A stretch of DNA of 26,160 bases from a bacterium (GCA_021160245.1 JAGHCW010000153.1:1-26160), one strand, 5' to 3'; positions 7,205 through 15,681 are shown, counted from the first letter of the stretch. Notes: generated by a model from the sequence alone, not told the origin. Translations and numbers: made by a program.

Positions 7205-9886
7205 TTAGGGTTCTACAGTTATGTAGGGATAGATATTGCTCGCGTTACCGGCGCGGTCGAATGCGACAATCTGAACCAGCAAGAGACCAGCGGGATAAGA
7301 ACCCGCCTCGACATCAAAGCTCTTGATGTAGAAGCCGTCACCTGGCTCATCGTCAGATTGAGTGCCATCATCAAGCAACAAAATGCCAGTCGGCATCCCG
7401 TCCACATAGACCTCAACTCTCTCGATATCATCGCCGCCATCCGCATCCAAAACTAGGGCTTTCAGAATGACTTCGCTGTCCTCGCTGACGTCAATCATAG
7501 GAGGATAGAATCCGCCAACGAAGATAACTGGTTTAGTATTTACCAAAGGTATGGGACCAGTAGCAGAGGAAGTGGGCTCCCCGTTCATTGCTTCCAGGAA
7601 AAGGCTCTCGAGCTGCTCCGATTGGACCCCAGTTCCATATCGATCTATGAGCGCCTGCAGCCGCCAGGGAACGTCGGTCGGATCGAACGAGGCGAGGCGC
7701 GGCGACTCGGGGCCCCTTTGGGACTTATCGATGATTGTCAGATAGGGCCAAAGTGTGCTAAATTCGCCATAGACATCCTCGGCGGCAATTTCCTGAATCG
7801 GGAGCATCCCGGCGGGATTGCCTCTTGTGATGTATTCGTTGTGATAAAAGACACCTGCTCCCTCATAGGCGCCGATGTACTCAAGGAATATCCCGGTCGG
7901 ATAATGATACTTGGTCGCTGGGTTCATCGTGTACATCTGGACGTTTCTGAGCTTTGACATCCCCTCGCCATACTCCACGACAGCCCACGCCTCAAATTCG
8001 CCAACCTTAGATGAATGGAGCTCGCTAAGTCCCCATCCCGCCATCCGTACTGCCGCAATAGCAGAGCATGTGAAAGTCCAGCAGTCGGCCTCAGGCATCG
8101 CATTGCCGTCGTTGTCTGCGGCAAAGGCGCATATTTCAACCGTCTCGCCCTCATTGAATTCCCTGGGCGGAACATACGTGCAGTCTATAACCGCATCGTC
8201 ACCCGCCTCATACTGTTTGAGTGTGAATGACGAAACTTCGGTGCCATTGACCCACATTCTGATCGACGACTGAGCCACGCCAACGCCGACGTCTGAAAAG
8301 CGACAGAAGATGTCAGAATCCGTTGATATATTGTAGGAATCGCTGGCTGGGCGTCTCTTCGTAATTATGGGATATGAGTTGTCAGTCGTTGTGAAATACC
8401 ATGTGTCCGAGGAGCATTTAGGGCTGGTCGCGGTGTTACATGCGCTTGCTCTTATTGTATATCTCAATCCGTCCTGCAGATTGGTCTCTGTTAATGCCAC
8501 CCGGTAGCCGTTTGTTATTCTGGAGATAGTAGAGGCCTTCGCTTGGCCATTTAGGGTGATGCCTATCGACGAATAGTTGATGTCGCTCGTTGCGTCTGTG
8601 ATGTCAACCGAGATATCGACAGAGCCAGGATCGACATTGGTCGCATTACGGGCCGGCTGGTGGTTAGTAAAGCTCGGACCGCCTGTCCCGACGCGGAATG
8701 AATACGTGTGATCGAGCGTCAATGTGCCGCACTGCTGCTCTGCAATTATATGAACATCGACTGATTCGCCAATCGTAAACGGGGTTGAGTGATCGTAGCT
8801 GATATGATAGCCCTGATGGTCTGTAAGCTCTGTAATTGTCGCCCCGTTGGTGACGTTCCGCTCCGTTGCATCGGATTGCAGCTTGATGAAAAACTGTAGC
8901 GAGGCCCTGTCGATGCAACTCTCGTCGTCATAGACGTCCATCGATATAACGACATTCTGATCGACGTTGTTTGCATCCTCTCCGGGCACGAGGTTGGTCA
9001 ATTCTGGAGGCGTAGTTTCCGCCGCAACCGTTGTGAAAGAGTAGTTGCCGCTTGATTGATTGCCCTGGGAATCCGCACAACCGATGATGAGGTTGACCGT
9101 TGTCCCAGCAGCCCAGCAGTCGCTAAGAACGCTAACCGAGACATGGTATCCACCCGCAATTCTCTCGGTGTCGGTAGAGACCCCTTGACCTCCCGCACTG
9201 GCCGAAAGGGTGTCTATGTTCACGCCGCATGTGTCCAAGATGTCGAACTCGATCTCCTGACAAAGGGACACGCCCGTCGCGCCATTTGCGGGAGAGAAGT
9301 TCTCGAATGTCGGTCCTTCCGTATCGTAGGGGTCTAGCGTCTCAATGTGGGAAGTGATCGTTGTGTTGTAGGCCTCCTGGGCGCCACTCCAGCTATCGCT
9401 GATCTGGAAATCATGGTCGATTATGACGGCCAGTGGAATGACGGCTCCAGAAAGAGATGCATAAAGCTCGTCGTAGCGGCCCCATGCAGCCCCATCCGGG
9501 TCGTATAGCACGGGAAAATCAGCTGATGGAAGGTTCGGTATCATCCCGAGGACGTCGGCCTCAGACTCCCCCGTAAAGCCGGCTATAGCGAAGAATCGAA
9601 CGCATTCGCTCTTGTATTGCTGCCAGAAGCCACTGCCCGGATCGGCAAAGCTCGAGAGTATAGCGCGTTGCGTGCCCGCAGGCGGCCTCGATGTGAAGAA
9701 AAACAGCACTATGATCGCCCCCTCTTCGTCGGAGAGCGTCACTTGCTGGTTATAGGTGCCGGAAATGGTGTTGATGTCTCTTAAGGTGAAGTCCTTTGCC
9801 GCTTGCCCGATCGCGAAGATCGGCACTAGGAGCAGGATCATCAGCCCCGCAGCAATACTTAAACGCCCCAGACGACAATTATACAT
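7205..9886 (-). CDS. Large secreted protein: degenerate thioredoxin-fold domain plus Ig-like repeats
   Basis: An 893-residue exported protein. A Sec signal peptide covers about residues 1-28 (hydrophobic IAAGLMILLLVPIFAIGQA). Residues 30-185 look like a peroxiredoxin/thioredoxin-fold domain (AAKDFTLRDIN, IIVLFFFTSRPPAGTQ, VLYDPDGAAW, GAVIPLAVIIDHDF with a cis-Pro-like position), but the CxxC site is replaced by SRPPAG, so it should be redox-inactive. Four Ig-like repeats follow at about 187-288, 292-400, 402-500 and 504-608. Each opens with P.f.n..P..na.nV and contains an acidic D...sID..S segment. Residues 610-780 are of unknown fold, and 785-893 form a last beta domain ending in an FDRAGN motif. 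Paired cysteines in the repeats suggest extracytoplasmic disulphides. The start has GGAGGG at 9893-9898. It is divergent from the T2SS operon and may be a substrate or cell-surface partner; this is inference. Confidence 0.8.
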   Translation of the reverse strand: MYNCRLGRLSIAAGLMILLLVPIFAIGQAAKDFTLRDINTISGTYNQQVTLSDEEGAIIVLFFFTSRPPAGTQRAILSSFADPGSGFWQQYKSECVRFFAIAGFTGESEADVLGMIPNLPSADFPVLYDPDGAAWGRYDELYASLSGAVIPLAVIIDHDFQISDSWSGAQEAYNTTITSHIETLDPYDTEGPTFENFSPANGATGVSLCQEIEFDILDTCGVNIDTLSASAGGQGVSTDTERIAGGYHVSVSVLSDCWAAGTTVNLIIGCADSQGNQSSGNYSFTTVAAETTPPELTNLVPGEDANNVDQNVVISMDVYDDESCIDRASLQFFIKLQSDATERNVTNGATITELTDHQGYHISYDHSTPFTIGESVDVHIIAEQQCGTLTLDHTYSFRVGTGGPSFTNHQPARNATNVDPGSVDISVDITDATSDINYSSIGITLNGQAKASTISRITNGYRVALTETNLQDGLRYTIRASACNTATSPKCSSDTWYFTTTDNSYPIITKRRPASDSYNISTDSDIFCRFSDVGVGVAQSSIRMWVNGTEVSSFTLKQYEAGDDAVIDCTYVPPREFNEGETVEICAFAADNDGNAMPEADCWTFTCSAIAAVRMAGWGLSELHSSKVGEFEAWAVVEYGEGMSKLRNVQMYTMNPATKYHYPTGIFLEYIGAYEGAGVFYHNEYITRGNPAGMLPIQEIAAEDVYGEFSTLWPYLTIIDKSQRGPESPRLASFDPTDVPWRLQALIDRYGTGVQSEQLESLFLEAMNGEPTSSATGPIPLVNTKPVIFVGGFYPPMIDVSEDSEVILKALVLDADGGDDIERVEVYVDGMPTGILLLDDGTQSDDEPGDGFYIKSFDVEAGSYPAGLLLVQIVAFDRAGNASNIYPYITVEP

Positions 9887-9969
9887 AGTATTCCCTCCAC
9901 ATTATCAAATGCGCTCGGATAAGCGGAAAACACGATAATCAATGGTCTATACAATTCTAAACTGCCTAG

Positions 9970-9998
9970 ACTATAATCGGGCGGTTACTCTACTTCAA
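9970..9998 (-). promoter_or_regulatory. Housekeeping-type promoter of the secreted-protein gene
   Basis: On the minus strand TTGAAG (9998-9993, 4 of 6 to TTGACA) is separated by 17 bp from TATAGT (9975-9970, 5 of 6 to TATAAT). It points toward the 893-residue gene whose start is about 84 bp downstream. The -35 box is part of the inverted repeat 9991-10013. Confidence 0.5.
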
Positions 9999-10013
9999 GT
10001 CTAATTTGAAGTA
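9991..10013. promoter_or_regulatory. Perfect inverted repeat, candidate operator
   Basis: TACTTCAA (9991-9998), 7-bp spacer, TTGAAGTA (10006-10013): a perfect 8-bp dyad, 23 bp overall with centre-to-centre spacing of about 15 bp, suited to a dimeric DNA-binding protein. It overlaps the -35 region of the minus-strand promoter and lies 87 bp before the sigma factor gene. Confidence 0.5.
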
Positions 10014-10042
10014 TATTGTGCTACACGTCTAGTTGGAGCGCA

Positions 10043-10070
10043 TTGGAACCAGTGCCCTTGCGCGTATGTT
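10043..10070 (+). promoter_or_regulatory. Candidate promoter of the sigma factor/T2SS operon
   Basis: TTGGAA (10043-10048) and TATGTT (10065-10070) with a 16-bp spacer match the housekeeping consensus at 4 of 6 each. The overlapping GGAACC (10045-10050) resembles the -35 element of ECF-type promoters, which would allow autoregulation by the sigma factor encoded just downstream. The two readings cannot be separated by eye. Confidence 0.3.
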
Positions 10071-10099
10071 TTACATTTAATCGCAATTAAGAGCAATTT

Positions 10100-10666
10100 A
10101 TGGCCGTTACTGATGACCAACTTATTGATCAGGTTCTAGCGGGCGATACGGGCAGTTTTGAGGAGCTCGTAGGTCGGTATCGTAACCAAGTTTTTAACTT
10201 CATATTGCGACTCTTGGGGAGTCGAGATGATGCGGAGGATATCCTCCAGGATACGTTTATGAAGGTATATCAAAGTTTGCCTCGTTATCAAAAGCGTGCT
10301 AGGTTCGCAAGTTTCCTTTTCACAATTGCGCATAACCTCTCGATGAACAGGATAAATTACAGAAAGCGTTCGCTTCTGAAGCTGGATACGCTTTCTCAAT
10401 CATCCGACACCAAGAGCACAATGGACAGAACTCCTGACGCGGAGTTGAGGGAAGATGAGATATCAATTGTTGTACATAGAGCGATAGACAAGTTGCCTCC
10501 GAAGTATCGGGCCGCGTTGGTCCTTAGCGAGTTTGAGGGATTTTCCTATAAACAGATTGGCCAGGTCTTAAATTGCTCCGTGGGAACGGTGAAGTCCCGC
10601 ATATTTAGGGCTAGGGACCTCTTAAGAGGGCATTTGAAAGATTATGAAGAAAAAGGACTGCAGTAA
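10100..10666 (+). CDS. ECF-type RNA polymerase sigma factor
   Basis: A 188-residue sigma-70 family ECF factor. Region 2 spans about 20-90: FEELVGRYRNQVFNFILRLL, then DAEDILQDTFMKVYQSL (region 2.2, core-RNA-polymerase binding), then FASFLFTIAHNLSMNRIN (2.4, -10 recognition). Region 4 spans about 122-180: AIDKLPPKYRAALVLSEFEG, FSYKQIGQVLNCSVGTVKSRIFRAR (helix-turn-helix for -35 recognition). It lacks regions 1 and 3, as expected for ECF factors of the RpoE/SigW kind. Its stop codon lies 23 nt inside the next gene, a zinc-finger anti-sigma factor, the classic arrangement for a cognate pair. It heads the T2SS operon, so secretion is probably among its targets. The stimulus is not apparent. Confidence 0.93.
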   Translation: MAVTDDQLIDQVLAGDTGSFEELVGRYRNQVFNFILRLLGSRDDAEDILQDTFMKVYQSLPRYQKRARFASFLFTIAHNLSMNRINYRKRSLLKLDTLSQSSDTKSTMDRTPDAELREDEISIVVHRAIDKLPPKYRAALVLSEFEGFSYKQIGQVLNCSVGTVKSRIFRARDLLRGHLKDYEEKGLQ

Positions 10667-11318
10667 ACGGCGGATTCACATTTCCGCTTATATCGATAAC
10701 GAGCTGTCTGGATGGCGTCTGGTTGAACTTGAGTCGCACCTCGCGGTCTGCCGGGAGTGTTCAGATTATCTCAAGTCACTGAAATTGCTTTCGGGGAGGA
10801 TCGGGCAATTGACACGGCTTGTTCCGGGCGATGAGGTTATCGCCGGGCTCATGGCCGAAATTCGCTCGCAGAAATTCGCTGAGCGGAGGACTCCGGTTTT
10901 AGGTTTTGGCTTCAGCAATGCCCGCTGGGGGCTTGCGGCCGCGGCAGTTACTGTTCTTTTCTTCTCGTTGTTTATTTGGATGTATATGCCGGGCGGGTTG
11001 CCAAGAGAGACGGCGATGAACACTGCGTCTGACAGTGAGCGGGTCTTGACGGAGAGTTCAGACGCCGATCTGTCCAAGACGATCGCCTCAGACCTCGACA
11101 AGGCGAAGTCGCAATTGCTAGCCGAATTGATCGAGGAAGATCTAGATGAGAGCGACGCCTCGTTGGATGCGGATGATGTTGGACCGTCTGAGGCGAAGAG
11201 CTCATCTTCGGACGAATCCGACGGCCGAGTTGTGCATACACTCAATTTTGGGAAGACGCCGGCAGCGCGCACTTCAGTGTCATCTCACGTGCTTTACGTG
11301 AGTTACGGGAATAGGTGA
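10644..11318 (+). CDS. Membrane-bound zinc-finger anti-sigma factor
   Basis: A 224-residue protein overlapping the sigma factor gene by 23 nt. The N-terminal cytoplasmic anti-sigma (zf-HC2-type) domain contains ISAYIDNELSGWRLVELESH and the HLAVCREC ligand motif (H32, C36, C39), with C6 or H12 as likely fourth ligand. One transmembrane helix, about 95-115 (WGLAAAAVTVLFFSLFIWMY), is followed by a periplasmic tail of about 105 residues. The tail is strikingly acidic and Ser/Asp-rich (about 128-195) and unlike a folded sensor domain. The expected role is to hold the ECF factor inactive at the inner membrane until a signal triggers release, probably by proteolysis in the periplasm. The next gene begins inside its stop codon (GTGA, 11315-11318). 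Confidence 0.85.
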   Translation: MKKKDCSKRRIHISAYIDNELSGWRLVELESHLAVCRECSDYLKSLKLLSGRIGQLTRLVPGDEVIAGLMAEIRSQKFAERRTPVLGFGFSNARWGLAAAAVTVLFFSLFIWMYMPGGLPRETAMNTASDSERVLTESSDADLSKTIASDLDKAKSQLLAELIEEDLDESDASLDADDVGPSEAKSSSSDESDGRVVHTLNFGKTPAARTSVSSHVLYVSYGNR

Positions 11319-12637
11319 TAGCATTGAGGAAGACGATTGGCTGCTTTGAAGGGAGATGTGGTTTGAGAATTGCTTTGATCTTTATGTTGGTATTTGCTCT
11401 ATCAGCAGTTCCTGCAGCCATCTCCTACGCTCAAGAGAGCTACGATTTGGGCAACCGTCTCTTTGCCAGCCGCGACTACTTAAAGGCACAGAACGCTTAT
11501 GAGAAGGCAATACGCGAGAGTAGTGGCGAGATAGCGGCGCACTCGAGATATATGCTTGGCCGGAGTTTTGAGGAATTGGACAATTGGCAGAAGGCGGAGG
11601 AAAACTATCAGCTACTGTGGAGACTTGCCCCAAGGAGCTCATGGGCTGATGATGCGCTCCTGCTCGTTGCCACCCACCTCGCCTCGTCGCAGAATCCGGA
11701 CGATTTGAATCGCGCAAAAAAACTCTGTGAGAAGCTGCGCACGCTCTACCCTAATTCACCGTTGTTCGCCGAGGCATCCTGCATATTGGGCGAGACTAAC
11801 ATCCGACTCGGGAACTTTGACGAGGCGTTCAAGACTCTCGTTGAGGTTATTCAGAGGGACGATGCGTGCGATATCTTCGATCGCGCCTATTTTGCTCTTG
11901 GTCGGCTCTATTCAGATCCCCATAATCCGAAGAAGGATTTGGACAAGGCACTCGATGCGTTCAAGTGGGTAACTGAGCAGACGCCGGAAAGCTGCTATGC
12001 CTCGTGGGCGAACTTCTCCGCGGGGAACATTCTTCGGCAGCAAAAGAAGTGGGAGCACGCTAAGTTATATTTCCAGGCGGTTTTGGATAGATATGACGGG
12101 ACATTCTGCGCCGCGGCTACGGTGCCCATCTTGGCGCTTTCGCGCGTTGAGCAGGAGCGGTTTCTGCGGGGTCGGGAGTCATTTGAGCAGCTCTTGAGGC
12201 TTATCCATAAGGGTCCGCGTCCAATTGGCGCAGCAAAAGCGGCTCCAACTGAACTGCCGACAGCAAAGGTGCTGCAGATTCAGATCATGGCCAGGGAAAC
12301 CTATTCGGACGACAAACGGGCTAGCTACAAGGGCGATGTTCGGGTTTCGGTCGGAGATATGAAGGTCTTCGCGGACCAGGCTGTCTGCGAGCTTCAGACG
12401 CATATTTTCCGCACATCGGGAGGGACGACCCTTCAGTTAAGGGATCGTTTTGCTCTCAACAGTCGGCGACTGACGTTCGACCTAAAAAATCAAAGAGGCA
12501 TCGCCTCAGGTGATGTTAGGTTTGTTCAGCGGGTCTCTGGCTCTGGAGGAGCCGCTGAGCCGAAGGTCCGGACGGTTCGGAGGCTCGAATTCCTGATCAA
12601 GGACGGTCAGATCGTTCCGGTCTCGGAGCAGGAATGA
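11315..12637 (+). CDS. Exported TPR protein with LptA/OstA-like C-terminal domain
   Basis: A 440-residue protein starting at GTG inside the anti-sigma stop. A signal peptide covers about 1-39 (ALIFMLVFALSAVPAAISYA) with likely cleavage before QESYD. Residues 42-300 carry tetratricopeptide-type helical repeats with the A..Y..A pattern (LFASRDYLKAQNAYEKAI, LGRSFEELDNWQKAEENY, LGETNIRLGNFDEAFKTL and further units), resembling BamD/YbgF-type proteins. Residues about 319-405 differ: YKGDVRVSVGDMKVFADQAVCEL and RRLTFDLKNQRGIASGDVRF resemble the beta-jelly-roll repeats of LptA/OstA proteins. The combination is unusual. Its position between the regulators and gspE, with 4-nt overlaps on both sides, implies a role with the secretion system, perhaps as a periplasmic assembly or envelope scaffold factor. 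That role is inferred from context only. Confidence 0.7.
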   Translation: MIALRKTIGCFEGRCGLRIALIFMLVFALSAVPAAISYAQESYDLGNRLFASRDYLKAQNAYEKAIRESSGEIAAHSRYMLGRSFEELDNWQKAEENYQLLWRLAPRSSWADDALLLVATHLASSQNPDDLNRAKKLCEKLRTLYPNSPLFAEASCILGETNIRLGNFDEAFKTLVEVIQRDDACDIFDRAYFALGRLYSDPHNPKKDLDKALDAFKWVTEQTPESCYASWANFSAGNILRQQKKWEHAKLYFQAVLDRYDGTFCAAATVPILALSRVEQERFLRGRESFEQLLRLIHKGPRPIGAAKAAPTELPTAKVLQIQIMARETYSDDKRASYKGDVRVSVGDMKVFADQAVCELQTHIFRTSGGTTLQLRDRFALNSRRLTFDLKNQRGIASGDVRFVQRVSGSGGAAEPKVRTVRRLEFLIKDGQIVPVSEQE

Positions 12638-14352
12638 GGGTCTCCTTTGAAACTCCTCAGATGCTCACTCGGTTGCTTGTCTCGACAGGCAAGGTCTCTG
12701 AAGAGGACTTGCAACAGGCGTTTCTGCAAAGGGACTCGTCCCGAGAAGGCGCCATAGACGCGCTTCTTCTGTCTCATAAGATCACAGAGGATGGCCTTGC
12801 GGCAGCTCTTTCGGAGTTCTTGGATTGTCCTTTGCTCAAGTACAATGAGTTTCCAGAGGAAGCCCTCGAGATCGAGGAGCTCTCGCCCAAGTTTCTAAAA
12901 GAGCATTACGTTCTTCCGCTTCGGTTTGAGGGCAACGATCTAGTAGTCGCGATGGCAGACCCTCTCGACAAGTACACACTCGACAACATCCGCCTCTGCA
13001 CAGGCAAAGGGGTGAAGGTCATCGTCAGTTCCCAAGCCGATCTACTTCGGGCTCTTGAGGACCGTTTCGGCGATGCGACTATGGACGAGATAATCGAGGA
13101 TATCGCGGAGGAGGACCTTGAGCTCTTAGGTACTGAGGAGGACGAGGACATTGATCATCTGCGCGACAAGGCGTTTGAGGCGCCAGTTATCAGGCTGGTG
13201 AACCTTCTCATCTCGCGAGCGGTTGAGGCTGGGGCGAGCGACATTCACATAGAGCCATTTGAGGGTCAATTGAAGATTCGCTATCGGGCGGATGGCGTTT
13301 TGCACCACGTTGAATCGCCACCTAGAGCGTTGGAGTCGGCGATTGTGTCAAGAGTTAAGATCATGGCGGACCTGAACATCGCCGAGCGCAGGCTTCCTCA
13401 GGATGGCCGTATTGGCTTGAAGGTTGGGGGCAAGAAGATCGACCTTCGTGTATCTACGGTTCCGACGATGCACGGCGAGAGCGTCGTGATGAGGATACTC
13501 GACAGGGAGAGTATGCGCTTCGATCTTATGACCCTTGGATTTGAGAAGGACACGCTCGACAGGTTCCAGTTCCTGATCCGAAAGCCCCACGGTATTATTC
13601 TCGTCACCGGGCCCACGGGTAGCGGCAAGACGACGACGCTATTTGCCGCGCTCGATAAGATCAACTCGCCGGACAAGAAGATCATCACGGTCGAGGACCC
13701 TGTTGAGTACGAGCTGCCCGGCGTCAATCAGATAGAGGTCAAATCCAAGATAGGGCTTTCATTCGCCAGCGGCCTGCGCTCCATAGTTCGTCAGGACCCA
13801 GACGTGATTCTCATTGGGGAGATTCGCGATCTTGAAACGGCCGAAATAGCGGTGCAGTCCGCGCTGACAGGTCACTTGGTCTTCAGCACCGTTCATACAA
13901 ATGATGCTCCAACCACGATCACGCGGCTTCTAGATATGGGAGTTGAGAATTACCTTCTTGCCTCGACCGTTGAGGGGATTCTCGCGCAGAGACTTGTGCG
14001 ACGGCTCTGTCCCCTATGCAAGGAGGCTTATACGCCGAAGAAGGACGAGCTCGCACAGATCGGTATTCTGAATGGGCAGGATATTCCGAGCAAGATATAT
14101 CGAGCTGGCGGCTGCGACGAGTGCAGCAATACGGGCTTTAAGGGGCGCGTCTGCGTGAATGAGCTCCTGGTTATGGACGAGGAGATGTCGGGCCTTGTGC
14201 TTGAGGCAGCGGCCGCTCAGCGCCTCAGGCAGCACGCGAAGAAGAAGGGCACAAGGACGTTGAGAGAGGACGGGTGGATGAAGGTCGTATCTGGGCTAAC
14301 CAGCATCAGCGAGGTGCTGAGGGTGACTCAGGAGGAGCTGATCGATGAATAG
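12634..14352 (+). CDS. gspE: T2SS assembly ATPase GspE (PilB/VirB11 family)
   Basis: A 572-residue cytoplasmic hexameric ATPase that powers pseudopilus assembly. The N-terminal MshEN-type domain (about 10-147) carries the two typical LxxxLxxxGxxxxxxL units and a PLDKYTLDNIR segment. The catalytic core follows: ASDIHIEP (201-208), Walker A GPTGSGKTTT (326-335), Asp box ITVEDPVEY (351-359), Walker B-like VILIGEIRD (391-399), and His box GHLVFSTVHTNDA (413-425). The tetracysteine zinc motif is present as C459-PL-C462 and C494-DE-C497, as in GspE and PilB. Its ATG overlaps the TPR gene stop (ATGA, 12634-12637). Assignment to GspE rather than PilB rests on the surrounding gsp gene order. All key residues look intact. 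Confidence 0.95.
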   Translation: MRVSFETPQMLTRLLVSTGKVSEEDLQQAFLQRDSSREGAIDALLLSHKITEDGLAAALSEFLDCPLLKYNEFPEEALEIEELSPKFLKEHYVLPLRFEGNDLVVAMADPLDKYTLDNIRLCTGKGVKVIVSSQADLLRALEDRFGDATMDEIIEDIAEEDLELLGTEEDEDIDHLRDKAFEAPVIRLVNLLISRAVEAGASDIHIEPFEGQLKIRYRADGVLHHVESPPRALESAIVSRVKIMADLNIAERRLPQDGRIGLKVGGKKIDLRVSTVPTMHGESVVMRILDRESMRFDLMTLGFEKDTLDRFQFLIRKPHGIILVTGPTGSGKTTTLFAALDKINSPDKKIITVEDPVEYELPGVNQIEVKSKIGLSFASGLRSIVRQDPDVILIGEIRDLETAEIAVQSALTGHLVFSTVHTNDAPTTITRLLDMGVENYLLASTVEGILAQRLVRRLCPLCKEAYTPKKDELAQIGILNGQDIPSKIYRAGGCDECSNTGFKGRVCVNELLVMDEEMSGLVLEAAAAQRLRQHAKKKGTRTLREDGWMKVVSGLTSISEVLRVTQEELIDE

Positions 14353-14393
14353 CGCCCGACCGGCTCAACCCGTGTTGACGAGGGCTTAGGGCG

Positions 14394-15662
14394 GTGCCTG
14401 TTTTCGCCTATAAGGCTTCTGACAAGCGGGGAAATATCACTGAGGGCACGATGGACGCCCGGGATCAGGGCCTGGTAATTCGGGCGCTGCAAGACCGCGC
14501 TTTGTTCCCCTTGAACGTCGAGGCTTACGTGCCAAAGAAGGGGCTCTCGCTTGAGATCAGCCTCAAACAGCTGACCGGCAGGATACGCCAGCGGGATGTT
14601 CTGGCCACGACACAGCAGCTCTCAACGTTGATTAACGCCGGGGTGCCGCTTGATAAGGCGCTTGGTATAACGATTGATACGACGGATAGGGATCGATTTC
14701 GGCGCGTTCTTGAGAACGTCCGCAAGAGCGTTCAGGGCGGCAACTCGTTCGCTGACTCGCTTGCGAAGTACCCTCGGGTCTTCTCGAAGCTATATGTGAA
14801 CATGGCAAGAGCTGGGGAGCGCGGCGGTGTCCTTGAGTCGGTTATGAGCCGAATCGTGGGTTTTATCGAGAGCTCGCAGCAGATGAGAGACCACATCATC
14901 AGCTCGATGATCTATCCCCTGCTTTTGGTCGTCGCCGGCGGCGTGGCGGTCATCATCCTCTTGATGTTTGTCATACCGCGTTTCGCAATGATATTCGAGG
15001 ACATGGGCCAAGCTCTTCCGCTTCCGACACAGATGCTGATGTCTTTTTCCGATCTCGTCGCGCAGTATTGGTGGGCGATTCTCGCGGCGGCAGTGGCTGC
15101 GTTTATAGCCATCCGACAGGCGCTTAAGAACGACAAGAACGCCCTCGCATTTGACCGGTTGAAGTTGAGGACACCGGTTCTCGGCTCCTTGCTGCAGAAG
15201 ATCGAGGTGGCGCGATTTGCCCGCACGCTTGGCACTCTCATCCAAAACGGCGTGCCGATCATTCAGGCGCTGAGGATAGTCAAGGACATCATATCCAACC
15301 GGGTAATAGCCGATGCCCTATCTCGCGCAGCACGAGACGCCAACGGGATTGGGAAGGGAAAGGGCGCAAGAGACATAATATCGTCGATAACAAAGGGCAA
15401 AGGTATCTCGAAACCACTGGCAGAGAGCGGCGTTTTCCCCGTTCTAGCGGTCAGCATGGTAACGATTGGGGAGGAGAGCGGGCAGCTTGAGCAAATGCTG
15501 GAGAAGGTGGCGGACATCTACGAGCTTGAGGTCAAGAACGCGCTGAAACGCCTGATCAGCATGTTGGAACCGATGATGATCCTCATCATGGGCCTCGTCG
15601 TGGGGTTCATTGTAATCTCAATGCTTATGGCCGTTTTCAGCATAAACAATATCGCAATGTAG
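14394..15662 (+). CDS. gspF: T2SS inner-membrane platform protein GspF
   Basis: A 422-residue polytopic protein starting at GTG (MPVFAYKASDKRGNITEG), the standard GspF/PilC N-terminus. Two T2SSF domains: about 68-195, with QLSTLINAGVPLDKAL (75-90) and ARAGERGGVLESVMSRI (138-154), and about 270-400, with FARTLGTLIQNGVPIIQALR (275-294, domain-two repeat) and TIGEESGQLEQMLEKVA (357-373). Transmembrane helices at about 172-194, 223-242 and 391-416. An insertion rich in Gly/Lys (IGKGKGARDIISSITKGKG, 319-337) sits in the second domain and is longer than usual. It forms the inner-membrane base that couples GspE to the pseudopilus. It lies 41 nt after gspE. Confidence 0.95.
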   Translation: MPVFAYKASDKRGNITEGTMDARDQGLVIRALQDRALFPLNVEAYVPKKGLSLEISLKQLTGRIRQRDVLATTQQLSTLINAGVPLDKALGITIDTTDRDRFRRVLENVRKSVQGGNSFADSLAKYPRVFSKLYVNMARAGERGGVLESVMSRIVGFIESSQQMRDHIISSMIYPLLLVVAGGVAVIILLMFVIPRFAMIFEDMGQALPLPTQMLMSFSDLVAQYWWAILAAAVAAFIAIRQALKNDKNALAFDRLKLRTPVLGSLLQKIEVARFARTLGTLIQNGVPIIQALRIVKDIISNRVIADALSRAARDANGIGKGKGARDIISSITKGKGISKPLAESGVFPVLAVSMVTIGEESGQLEQMLEKVADIYELEVKNALKRLISMLEPMMILIMGLVVGFIVISMLMAVFSINNIAM

Positions 15663-15675
15663 AATGATAAAAAAT

Positions 15676-15681
15676 AGGAGG
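15676..15681 (+). promoter_or_regulatory. Strong ribosome binding site of the major pseudopilin
   Basis: AGGAGG, a full Shine-Dalgarno match, 8 nt before the gspG start. It is the best such site in the operon, consistent with the major pseudopilin being needed in excess. Confidence 0.7.

Noticed and set aside
7911-8273. 120-codon plus-strand frame inside the secreted-protein gene
   Set aside because: Antisense shadow of a gene with a coherent signal peptide and repeats; no motif.
9972-9977. TATAAT on the plus strand as a -10 box for the sigma gene
   Set aside because: Perfect -10 match but no acceptable -35 at 16-18 bp upstream. The same bases serve better as the minus-strand -10.
14790-15245. 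151-codon antisense frame in gspF
   Set aside because: Opposite a strongly conserved GspF gene, with shadow-like composition.
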